A stretch of DNA of 64,000 nucleotides from Sipunculus nudus (Eukaryota > Annelida > Sipuncula > Golfingiida > Sipunculidae): assembly GCA_026874595.1 (NCBI GenBank), contig CM049310.1:48061058-48125057 (forward strand). Reading direction: 5' to 3'. This document shows positions 22,228 through 35,300 of the stretch, piece after piece. Each line of letters starts with the position of its first letter. Within the stretch, counting starts at the first letter, position 1. The notes under the pieces were generated by a model. The model was not told the origin of the DNA. It saw nothing but the letters and a program-made list of their open reading frames with translations, and made no database searches. The position numbers and the translations under genes were made by a program.

Positions 22228-24978
22228 AGCACATCCGTCTTGAGAGATCCTTATTATTTACAGTGCTTGTTCATTTAAACTGCTAGATAATTACTAACCA
22301 GATGCATGATGTGCCTTCAGGAGTATGTGAACCACTTGACAGTCCGAAATGTCAAAATCAGGCAGAATGGGAGTTTTGTGACGAGAAGGACTTCAAATGT
22401 GACCCCGTCAATGCCCCTGGTTGGTGGATATATTATAGAATTTTAATATCCTATGTCAATATTCAGTCGTGACTGTTACATGTTCATGAAATAATTGAGG
22501 AAATCCATTTAAGTGTGATTCGGCATAATATCTAGTTTTTGCTAGACATGTTATACTAAGGATAGCGCTGCATCATTATACTATTTAAAAAGTAAATATG
22601 TTTTAAGGAATAAAAGTTGGTGTTTTAATGCATTTCACATGTTATTATTTTTTCAATGAACATATGATACAAATACAATAACATGATTTTACATTATCAT
22701 ACAATGTACATACAACATAAACATGTTTACATGTATACATTCACACTAAGGTTGAAAAAAAAATCACATATTATATTATCGTAGCATTTTACTGAGTTAC
22801 GTTTCTCAACACCTTATACAAACTGCTAGGAATATGAAAAACCAAGGGCTTCTTAGCTTCAAAAAATAAAAATTGTTTACCTGGTCATTTTAAAAATATG
22901 ATGTTTAAAAGTAATGTTACGAACAGTAACTTAATGATGCATTCATTTAAATTGCTTAATATAAAATGATAATTTTCCTGCAATCGACAGTGGCATCACT
23001 GCAAGGTTAGGTCGAAAGAAACGGAATGCCTGTGAAGTTTTAATATTATGTGCCTTGTCCTTGAAGGAGTCTTTGAGTTGACAATCCGATTGGACAACTC
23101 GTCAGTCCCAAACCAGGAGACGACGTACGTGTGTCAGGCGTTCAGCCTGCCGTCAGACCGGGACTACCACATGATTGCTACAAAACCTGTTATCGATAAC
23201 CGTTACGTTGTTCATCATATGTTGGCGTTTGGATGTGCAGATGACAGTAGGTGGTTTGGCTATCCACATAACTATCAATCATCTGAATAACGTGTATAAT
23301 GCAATTGACTAAACTAGAGATATTTATTAACAATCAAGTACAGATCAAAGAAGGTTTATTTGTTTGGTTATTATGCGAGAACACAACTAAGAAAGTCATT
23401 TTATGGAATGTCTATAAAATAAACGTGTTAATTTGTTGTTTTCTTGCATGATAAACTCATAAATAACGAGTCAAGCAGCTGTGTATATTCCCAGTCGGAA
23501 AATATAGCATATGAAAGTATGCTTTATAAAATAAATGACATAGCTGGAAACAAATATACGTAGAGTAGTACATGTTCGTTCATTGTGATTTGTACTTTAA
23601 TTCTAGACCTTCCGCTTACATATCGAATGCCCCTGATTACGATTATTACAGGTTCCATCAACCCCTTTATGCCTAGTTCCCGCTTCAATGAATTGGAAGC
23701 AGACCTGTCTCGAATCGGAATTTCGGAATGATTCCCAGAAAGCGTTATGATCTATGTGTTTAGCGGTGTTTGGCATTTCTTCGGCATACAATTATCATAC
23801 AGGTCACAAAGAAATGTCTATTCAGATTTGGTAAAAGTATCAAGTTGTGGACTGTAATTTCGTGGAAATGGACTTTCCATCCTACCAATCTATATAAGCA
23901 TACACACACGAGTATATATGGCTGGCTTTATGACACAGACGACTAATTCCTGAATTAATCACTCTGTATATGCGACTATTTTAAATATCCTTTAACCCTG
24001 AAGGCTCATCCATTCTTAGGTCTGACATAATGCCTTGGACTTACTTTTTCTTTTTTCCTTTTTTTTTCATTCACGAGCACTCTTACAGGATAGGAATAAT
24101 ACAACACACCGGGTAACTCCAAATGAATCCCCCTGTTTCACAACAGAATCGCTGTAGCTGGCTAACCGACTGTCCTGACAGCGAATACAAAAGGCACAGC
24201 TATCTAGCTGCCGTAACTAAAGAAAGTAGGACAAACCTTCCTACATAACACGATTACTTAGGTGACACACTTTCCCCATTTATTAAAAATGTTAGAGAGT
24301 AATTTTCTAAACGCAGTTGGTCCGACTTATACATTTGAATTGCATACTGCTCCAATATCTAAAGGCTTACAACTTTACTCAAAATCAGGGCCATACTTTA
24401 CATTTCCTTTTACCGGCTGGATATCAAACTGCATGGTACTCTTGTAGTATAAGAGCCCATCTCAAAACTCGTTTGTTATTGCATTTGGACATCTTAATGC
24501 AGCTTAAGGGTTGGTGATCAGCCTGGAACATGAAGTTCCTGCAAGTCAAGTAAATGTCAATTTTCGGATCGCCCTTCCGTACGACCGGATATGTCCCCTT
24601 CCATCCCACTTATAGTTCCACCGTTCCCGGACTTGCGGCTGACTGGCTTCTAGATACTGAAGACTGAATCCTAATACCATAACACTGTGTATGTGATTAT
24701 TTTAAATACCCTTCTACCCTGGAGGCTCATCCATATTGATAAAATCTGATACGTTACCTGGGACTTGATTTACCTGTGGCTCACCTATATTCACGAGCAC
24801 GATGAATACTAAATAGGCTGGAAACAATAAAAAATACCGGGTAACCTCTAATTGAATACCCCTATTGTCTCACAGCAGAATTTCCATAGCTAGTGCGAAG
24901 ACTGTCCTCATAGCTGATACAAAAAACATAAATATCTAGCTGCCATAACAAAACAAACCTTGACGCAATTCCTTTCAT

Positions 24979-25041
<63 letters not shown>

Positions 25042-26270
25042 TATGGTTTAGTGATTATACATGTATACTAACATAGTTTTCTCACTTAAACCATGTAGGT
25101 GCCTTTACTGAATTCTCAGCCCCGGAGGTATGCGGCATGAGCATCCTGTCATGTAAAGATATTATTGAAGTCTGGTCTTTAGGTTCACCAGGTAGTTGTA
25201 CCCCTGAAACGTACGGCATTAAAGTGGGGGCAAGGGGATTCAAGTATATGATGCTTCAGGTAAGTAAACTGTACACTACAGGCACTTTCAGGGGAAAACA
25301 TGACAATATATGTGGTGAAAACTTATGATTGAATGTTGTAAATTTGATATAAACCATCTCCGTTTATGTACCTCTGTACAGGAAATTGGGTTGTTCTTTG
25401 CATGCCTAAAAGTTATCATTATTCAACTGAAAATCCACCACAACTATAACCAGCAATAAGCCTTGCTACAGTATTTGCGACAAAGGTAAACTGTTTTACA
25501 TGGGTGTCACTAGATGGCCGATCTGGAGAAAGTCAAAGCCAATGGCTTTCAGTTCAAATAAAGTGTCGAGCGTGGAAACAATCTTATATCTTACTTGTGA
25601 ACTTGGGGGGCGGGAGGGGAAGTCTAGCTCTGCTGAGCAACGGGACCTTGCTGCATTGACTGAAGCAAATTACATAACAGGTGACTAGGTGAGGGCTCTG
25701 GCACTCACTGAATACCACCGTGCTTGTATATGACTTGATGTAAACAATACTTGACATTGTGTCTAAAACCTTGATCAAAGCTTCTGTTTTTGTACAATTT
25801 CTGTTAAATTTCACTTTTCAATAGAATAATTCATGATGTGTATGTGCTGTAAAAATTAAATGATTAGTGCTTAAAGGAAAATGTGCCATGGTCAATGTTC
25901 GGCAAATTTTAAGGTATTGATTTTACATATATATATTGACACGATCGGAGTTAATATTCCTTGTGGGTTAGTCCATCAGTGTGTCAAAATAACGAAGTAA
26001 GACTGTCCAAAGTTTATGTCCGTGCCAATCCGAAGTACAATCACTAATTACTATATTTGGTGCTTCTTATCACTATCGTGGTGTTACTAATTATTGTAGT
26101 ATAACAGATTGTCCAGTGGTCTGAGGGGTCTCGATCGGGAGAAGCTCAACCAGGTCGCGACTGTTCAAACACGTGAGGAAATCCAGGCTGCCGGGGCCGG
26201 TCACGCGGGAAAAACCCCGCGTGGCAGTGGCTGGTGGCTAGCAAGAGGGCTCGCTACCTGGACGTATTTC

Positions 26271-26327
<57 letters not shown>

Positions 26328-29300
26328 TCAATTGCCTTTGCCGAATATTTCGGCCCCCTCCTCTCCCTCAATTAAGGCTTCGCCCCTGAAGTAATCTGAG
26401 CTAATTAGTGTAAAAAGTGATTTTTTTATTGAATCCACGGCTTCCTTTGGTGGTATGTATCCCTGCCAATGCTATCACTTTTCATGAATAAAATTATGAT
26501 CCAGTTACCAAGAATATTGTTGTAAGCATGATAAAGAACAGCCATGATTCAAACAGATAATCTTCATCAGTACACACACTGTACACCCGAAACCCAGAGG
26601 CCCACAGAATTATCAATGACGACACCAACAGTGAGGTCGCCTGGCACAGCGCGAATAAAGGTCTCGCAGTTTAACCTCTGCCAGGGTTTAGCCCCCACTT
26701 CCCTTTCTTGGATCCTGATTCAGTCCCTGCATGATACATGATATATCGGTAGAATGCCATGTTTTATGTCAGTGACAATGTCGCATAGTTTGTCAGTTTC
26801 AAATTATTTCTTTCATAATAGCTAACGTATACAATATAACCCCTTTGCAACAATAAACAATAAATATGCAGATGTCTCCACTGAAGCTTTAATCATTCTT
26901 CCGATACATCAGCTTTTACATCGACTTCATCAGCTGTTTGAATGACCTCAGCTACGTGATAACTGAAACAATGGAGATATTATTAAGAATTTCTCCCTTT
27001 ACTTCACACATATAAACATATGAAACAAGTTCACATGTATACTATAGACTAAATGACATAAATCTGTTTAAAGTTTACTCCTCTGGAAAATACAGGTCTA
27101 TTATTCATTTACTTCAAAGAAATCCTTGAGAGTGACATAAGTATATATGTAGAGGGGAAATACTGTGTATGAAAACAGTTAAATCTAATTTACATCTAAT
27201 ATAACATGCTGAGAATGATCAAGAAATCTGCACATAACTGTAACAAATACCCAGATAAGTATTACCCTGATCAAGAACTTAAACTTGTCATAAATAGACC
27301 CACAGATATTCTGAATGTACTTGTAACCAGTAATTCATTAACATTCTTCAGTGATACGTTAATTATATGCAACCATCATGACGTCAGATAATGCCTTTGT
27401 TTACTCTCAGACATAGTCTAGATATGGATTATACATGGGTTAAAACACCCCGCGAATTATACACGGAGAATAAACTCTCAGGCATAAACATCACGTCTCA
27501 TCGTTATGCGAGCCGAATTTACGTTCTCAAATGTAACAACATTTACCATTAAAGTCGATTGCAGTACCCTGGGCTTACTACCCTAAATACAGATTCACGA
27601 AACTGCTAAATGCCGCTGAGAAATGTGATGACGCAATATATATTTAGCCTTTAACGTCCACTGGCATACAACTGATCCTGAATGACAGCCCGTAATAACA
27701 AGATCTACTGATGCAACAATGCTATAATTTACTCTTACCATGTGCGCCACGTCGGCTTGGGGCTTAAAACACGACGAATTCCATGACGAAATGATAACAT
27801 CGAAAACAACACAGCAAACCGCCATGAATCAAACGGGAAACAGTTCTCTAGTGCCAGGAGGTAAATAAGCCTCACCGAGTTACCGTAAAGAATAGAACCA
27901 CATGCGTTATGCATGAAAACACATCCAACTATCGAGACCGTTACACTCCCACCAATCACATATGGTGTACATCAACCACCGACCACTATGTGATTCAATC
28001 TAAATTTACATAAGAGAAATCTAATATAAAATGATATCGAGAACTTTAATTCCCGCAAGTAGCTGCAAAACATACAAAGTTCACTGTTAGGAATTCTAAG
28101 ACACAATTAGTCCTCTAGCAAAAGCACCAATTTCTGCACTGGTCGTTCGTAAACTGTTGGCTGACCTACACGTTTTCCCGCCTTGTCTAACTTGGATGGT
28201 AGCATTACCTTGACCTTCCTAACGAAACCGTCATCACTGAGCATGGTTTCTGTAACTTTTGCAAGTGGCCATTTGTTTCTAGGGAGTTCTTCTTCCTTTA
28301 GAAGGACAATGTCGCCAACCTTTAAATTCCGTTGTCCTTTATGCCACTTGGAGCGGAGCTGAATGTTATGTAATACCCCTTCCGCCATCTGGACCAGAAT
28401 TGTTGGCACAAGTATTGAACCCTGCGCCAGCGTTTCTTGATGTACAAGTCTGGTCTCACAAAGTTTCCTGGTGGAGGTAAAGCTGCCTTCGTGGTTGGGA
28501 GTCAAAGGCTCGAGTGACAACGGATCATCCAGTGTATCTGTCGTGAGTGGCCTACTATTGACGATTGACATGACCTCATACAACATTGTACGAAGCGACG
28601 AAGTGTCTAGACGGCAAGAGGCTTCGTTCAATAGAGTCGTTAAAATACTCCTAACCGTCCGTATTTGGCGTTCCCATATGCCACCAAAGTGGCTAGCATG
28701 GGGTGGATTGAAATGAAATGCACACTGCTCACCCGCCATATAATCTTGGATTCTTGAAATGTTGAGCTCTTTCAAAGCTTCTCTCAGTTCATTTGCTGCC
28801 CCTATGAAGTTTGAGCCCTGATCTGAATGAAGTGTGGACACGGGACCTCTCAAGGCTATGAAGCATCTTAGGCTGTTTATAAAACAGTCCGTGGACATGT
28901 CATCAAGCACCTCTAAATGAATAGCTCTGGAACACTTACATGTAAATATCAAACCGTAACGCTTGTGTTCCTTTCTTCCTTCTTTGACCAAAACTGGACC
29001 AAAACAATCCATTCCAGTTTGGGTAAATGGAGCTGTTGCTTCAATTCTTTCACTAGGAAGATCTGCCATGCGTTGTACTTCCAAAGGACGACGTTTCCTA
29101 CGACAGTCTACACACCTGAAGATAAAACTTGTGATTGTCCTTGTACCACCTAGCACCCAAAATCCATTGGATCTCAGTGCATTCAGCGTAAAGCCTCTTC
29201 CACTGTGTTTCATCTGTTCGTGATAGTGCGCAATGATCAGGTTTGTTACATGGGCATTCTTTGGAAGTATCACAGGGTGGTTTACCTCAAAAGCAGAGCT

Positions 29301-32300
29301 GGCCTTTCTAAGTCCCCCACTAACTCTCATCACACCGTTAGCCATGATAGGGTCTAGGTTATACAAACGATGCCCTCTAGGTATGTTCGAACGTTTCAGC
29401 AATGATAGTTCTTCTCTGAATTCTTCTGCCCGGAGTAGTTTGATAATTAAATTCTGCACCTTTAGTCTTTCCTCCACAGTACTAATACAGGAATCCTTGG
29501 CACCTGAAGCTCTACGAATTAACCGTCCAAAGACCTTAAGCGCAAGCTTCCAACTCGAAAACATTTCAACCTTGGATAAAAGTGAGCTTCTTGGTTCAAC
29601 CTTGCCCGCGAAACATTTGCGCACTTTAACCTCTGGGTCTCCTAAATCTAATTCCACTCTAGGTTCCTCAAAAAACCTTCACTCTGGCTCAAGCAAAAAC
29701 GAAGGTCAAGTGTACCAGCAAGATTCAATAAGTTCAGGGATCATTCGACCTCGGGATGCGATGTCCGCTGGATTAAACTCTGACGGAACAAAGTGCCACT
29801 GTGTTACTTCTGACCGTGATCGTAGGGCCTCGACTCTATTAGCAACGAAGGTGTGGAATTTCCGGCTCTCATTTTGAATATAACTCAAGACTACCTTTGA
29901 GTCTGTCCAGAAATGCTCCACAAGATTTGTGTATTGAAGTTCTTCCTTCAGCATCACGCTTATCTTTGCTGCTACAGTAGCAGCTGTTAGTTCCAATCTA
30001 GGGATCGTAACGACTCTAGTAAGAGCAACACGCGCCTTGCCAAAAACTAGTGAACAAGTTATACCCTGCTTGGTAACGTTTCTGAGATATGAACATGTCC
30101 CATATCCAACAACACTGGCATCTGAGAAGTGATGCAACTCTACTGCTAATACCTCTTCCACTGGGCTAGTGGAAAACCATCTTGGAATCTGCACACTACG
30201 TAGGTTCTGTAAGCCCGATTTCCAAAGTTCCCACTGAGATTGTAGGTCACTAGGCAATGACTCATCCCAATTAACTCCTCTCCTGCACATTTCCTGTAAC
30301 ACTCTTTTCCCTGAAAGAGTGAATGGAGCGACAAAACCAAGAGGGTCATAAAGGGATCCTACCACTGACAATATTCCTCTTCTGGTAGGAACAGTATCTT
30401 GCAGCAAAACTGAGAAAGTGAAAGTATCTGAGTTCAAACACCACTCTAAACCGAGAGCTCTTTCTATCGGCGTATCATCAAAGTTTAAACTCTTGACCGT
30501 TGCCCTTTCTGAGGGTTCAATGCTCGATATGAGTTCCTGGGAGTTTGACACAAACTTATGCAAACGCAGCCCACCTCTTTCACAAATCCTTTGGGCTTCG
30601 CGGACCAATTGCACACCTTCTTCAACTGTTGACACACTTGTCAACCCGTCGTCAACGTAGAAATCACACTGAAGAAACTTTGCAGCCTTTGGATACTTTT
30701 TCTCGTACCTCTTGGCTATGAACTTTAGCCCGTATATTGCGCAAGCTGGGCTTGAAGCTGCACCGAACAGATGAACCATCATATGATACTCTTGAGGGTC
30801 CTTGGAAAGGTCCCCATCCTCCCACCATAAGAACCGCAGCAGGTCACGATGTTCAGGTCGAACTCTAAATTGGTGGAACATCCTTTCGATATCTCCAATA
30901 AGGGCTATAGGATGTTTCCTGAATCTGCACAAGACACCAAGCAAGTTATTGTTCAACTCTGGTCCTTTACACAAACAATCATTAAGGGATGTACCCTTGT
31001 ATTTGGCAGAACAATCGAACACCACTCTAATCTTATCAGGCTTGCGAGGGTGATAAACACCATGGTGAGGAACATAGTTTGTTCGACCTGGTGGGCCTTC
31101 ATAGGACACTTTCTCTGCCTCACCCTTTCCAATAATGTCTGCCATAAAGGCTTTGTAGTCTGCAGCGTATCTTGAATCTCCTTTAAGTTTACGCTTTAGA
31201 TGTTCCAGCCGAACTAAAGCTAGACTCTTGTTGTTTGGCATCATCAAAGTCTCCGACTTTAAGGGCAGGGGCATTTCGATATGCCCATTATCGTCTTGCT
31301 TGGCGTATTTGCTCATCAATTGGACAAATAAAATGTCTTGCTGAGAGACTCTTTTATCTGCGCTATACGTGTCTTCCGAAAAGTCGTGCTCAAGTGCTTT
31401 GATCACATCACGTGGAGATACTACAGGAACCTCTCTCACAGAAGTTCTGAAGTTTAGACCAGAATTTCGATCAAGGTATGGATTTGACAGGCCAATTACA
31501 CTCCAACCCAGGTCTGTTCGTTGTGCGAATGGTTCAGATTCATTGCCACTTATAACTTCACGCGTTGTTAATGCGAGCGGACAATCATACCCTATAAGAA
31601 GTCCAACATCACAAGTCTGCAATGGCGGTATTTCGCTGGCAATATGTTCTAAATGAGGCCACTGCAGAGCAGTCTCATAGGTAGGTATGTGCGATCTCTC
31701 GACCGGTATAAAATCACGCGAATAAACTACAGGTAAGGATATCTGTTTATCACAATACATTCCCCTAACCTGCAATCCGGTGAACTGCTTGCAATCCGTT
31801 GGTGTGCCAGAAGAAGTGAGAGTACTTATTTTTAATTTAACGTCACGAGCAGTCTTACACCACTCCTTTACTAGGTCTGTTAAAACGAAGGAAGTGTCAC
31901 TTTGGGTGTCTAGTAAAGCATAGGTAAGATATTCTTTGTTTGGGTTTTGAACACTTGATAGCCATACAGGAACTATGCTTGACGTAATCAGGAGACTACT
32001 GATATGGTGTGAGGAAGCTTCTGTTACAGGTTGAGTGTCATCAGGTTTGATCTCACTTATCTCTTTAGATTCACTCTGCTTATCTTCATGGAGACAGGTA
32101 GGGTAACGCCTTTTGCAAGTTTTACATGTGTGGCGTCGACGACAATCGCTAGAGAAATGGCCTCGTTTTAGGCATCCAAAACACAAACGATTTGTGAATA
32201 CAAATTCTCTTTTCACTGACATGTCCTTCTCGGCAAACCTATGGCAGGCTGCGATTGTGTGATTACAGTCTTGGCAGAATATGCATGGATCTTTAGGTTT

Positions 32301-35300
32301 CACTAGCTCAGAACTAGGCTGCCCATATGAACTTTGCTGGCTTTGTGCTCCTTACGAAACTGCTGATGACCAGGTGGTGGTTGTATAAAACGTGTAGCTT
32401 GCGATGATTGCGCACTACCTTTAGTTCCGGAACCTTCTACTACCGTGTTACCCGCTACTGCATGTTTCCGTGACGGAAACCTGTCCTTATTTTCAGACTT
32501 CATAAGAAAGGGCGAACATATTGGGTTACATGCAACACGTGTTTCACCTGTCAGAAAGTCCACAAAGGACTGGAAGCTTGAATACAATGCTGTATCTTTC
32601 AGTTCATCAACAACAACTCGATTCCATTTTCTGACAACCCATTCCGGTAATTTCTTAAGAATTTTACGGTTTTCTTCACAATCATTTAGAATCTCCAGGC
32701 CTGGTACACTGGGAATTGCACTTGCAGTTGACATGAGAAAATCACAGAAGTCCCTCAATTGATATAAACATCTTTAGGTCCTATCTTAGGATATCTTGCT
32801 ATTTTATCACGGAATGCCTGTTTCACAAGGAACGGATCCCCGTATCTTTCGTCAAGCACTCGCCACGCATCCTGGTACGCGCTTTCCGTATCTCTGTAGA
32901 AATAGCCTTCCACCGCTCGCTTTGCTTGGCCAGCCAAATATTCCTTTAAATAATACAACCGTTCACTGGAACTAAGGCCTTTGCCTTCTACCAAGGTTGA
33001 AAATGTCAGTTTCCACTCAGTATACTTCAGAGGGTCTCCTGTGAACACTGATGGTTTTGGCGGTGGTAGTCTACTCGCCACAATAGATTCGTTTTGTAAT
33101 TTTGCGAGGACAGCAACATCGTTCCCAGCAGACTTTGGTTCAAAACTTGCTGCCAAAGGATTCAATGCACTAGGACCCTGCTGAGGGCCTAAGACAAGTG
33201 ATTCAGTCTCATACACAGAAGTCACTTCTTCATAAACCTTTGACTTTGCTTTGGCTGCCTTTACCTCTGTGCTTGCTTGAAGCATTTCTAGCTTCATCCG
33301 CTCCTTTTCCATTTTCAACTGCATGTCAAGCAACTTTGCTTTCTGTGTCTGCTCTTCTTTTAAGGCTCTCTCTCTTTCTAATTTCTCGGCCAATTCTGCA
33401 TCGGCCTTCGCTTTCAAGGAGTTCAGCGACTCACCGGACCTTGTAGATTTGGCATATGATGCAATAGAACTTTCACCAAATACAGGAGGATGTGCCCCTT
33501 TTATCAACCTTTGCTACAAGGTCTTTCGACGGAGTACAAAGTTTCTTGACACTGTTGTAGATGTTCACACATCTTCAGAGCGTTATTCAAATCTGAACTA
33601 AGTTCATTAAGTTCATGCAATGATCGTAGAGTTAACAAAGTTTTGCCAATCTTTGAAGCGCACTGCCGCCACCTATCGTATGCATTATTCAACTTAGTCG
33701 TCATGCATGAAATCTCATCTTCAAGATTCTGTTTCGCTTTTTCTGTTAACTTTCTGTCACGTGAACCTCGACGAACATCAGTTTCAGGATTCGAGACAGT
33801 TTGTGACTGTGACAACTGTATCTCTTTATCCATATCAGTACCTCGAGCTGACATGTTCAGTTCATAAATATGGCTAACACTGAAGATAATAATGCATTGC
33901 ACAAGATATAAGCTCAAATATTGACTAAAACAACATCTGATGAGCGACATCTGGTGGCCTTCTCCCACATCAATGTATATAAGTCACTAACAAGTGTCTA
34001 TGCCAAGGTTGTATACATGAACTGACTGTTCATGCTAATTAAGACGAGTTATTAGACTTCAATTATCAGTCCGTCAACTTAGGTGCTCATTCACGAATAT
34101 AATGTCACTTGCGCCGGCGATAATGTTATTACTATAACCCCTTTGCAACAATAAACAATAAATATGCAGATGTCTCTACTGAAGCTTTAATCATTCTTCC
34201 GATACATCAGCTTTTACATCGACTACATCAGCTGTTTGAATGACCTCAGCTACGTGATAACTGAAACAATGGAGATATTATTAAGAATTTCTCCCTTTAC
34301 TTCACACATATAAACATTTGAAACAAGTTCACATGTATACTATAGACTAAATGACATAAATCTGTTTAAAGTTTACTCCTCTGGAAAATACAGGTCTATT
34401 ATTCATTTACTTCAAAGAAATCTTTGAGTGTGGCATAAGTATATATGTAGAGGGGAAATACTGTGTATGAAAACAGTTAAATCTAATTTACATCTAATAT
34501 AACATGCTGGGAATGATCAAGAAATCTGCACATAACTGTAACAAATACCCAGATAAGTATTACCCTGATCAAGAACTTAAACTTGTCATAAATAGACCCA
34601 CAGATATTCTGAATGTACTTGTAACCAGTAATTCATTAACATTCTTCAGTGATACGTTAATTATATGCAACCATCATGACGTCAGATACTGCCTTTGTTT
34701 ACTCTCAGACAAAGTCTAGACATGGATTATACATGGGTAAAAACACCCCGCGGATTATACACGGAGAATAAACTCTCAGGCATAAACATCACGTCTCATC
34801 GTTATGCGAGCCGAATTTACGTTCTCAAATGTAACAACATTTACCATTAAAGTCGATTGCAGTACCCTGGGCTTACTACCCTAAATACAGATTCACGAAA
34901 CTGCTAAATGCCGCTGAGAAATGTGATGACGCAATATATATTTAGCCTTTAACGTCCACTGGCATACAACTGATCCTGAATGACAGCCCGTAATAACAAG
35001 ATCTACTGATGCAACAATGCTATAATTTACTCTTACCATGTGCGTCACGTCGGCTTGGGGCTTTAAACACGGCGAATTCCATGACGAAATGATATCATCG
35101 AAAACAACACAGCAAACCGCCATGAATCAAACGGGAAACAGTTCTCTAGTGCCGGGAGGTAAATAAGCCTCACCGAGTTACCGTAAAGAATAGAACCACA
35201 TGCGTTATGCATGAAAACACATCCAACTATCGTGACCATTACATACAACATGTCTAGGTCGGTAAGTGATATCTATTTGTTGATTGGACAAAAATGATGA

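Larger units (their letters stand above)
26835..35243 (-). mobile_element. BEL/Pao LTR retrotransposon, full length but with disrupted ORFs, antisense in copy B intron 5
   Basis: 8409 bp. LTRs at 26835-27945 and 34133-35243 are both 1111 bp and differ at about 19 positions by eye. On the minus strand they start TGTAA. The 5-bp target duplication TACAA is at 26830-26834 and 35244-35248. Copy A carries the empty site: ACATATAAAACATACCTAGG lines up with B once the element and one TACAA are removed. The order gag, protease, RT, RNase H, integrase and the DTQSD protease and YVDD polymerase motifs fit BEL/Pao. Reading frame changes near 33505, 32757 and 32304 and two in-frame TGA codons between RNase H and integrase mean this copy is not coding-competent as read. 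Confidence 0.92.

Noticed and set aside
27206-27391. Small frames repeated at 27206 and 34504
   Set aside because: They lie inside the two LTRs and repeat only because the LTRs are copies.
28471-33867. Plus-strand frames opposite the BEL/Pao element
   Set aside because: All are antisense shadows of gag-pol on the minus strand.
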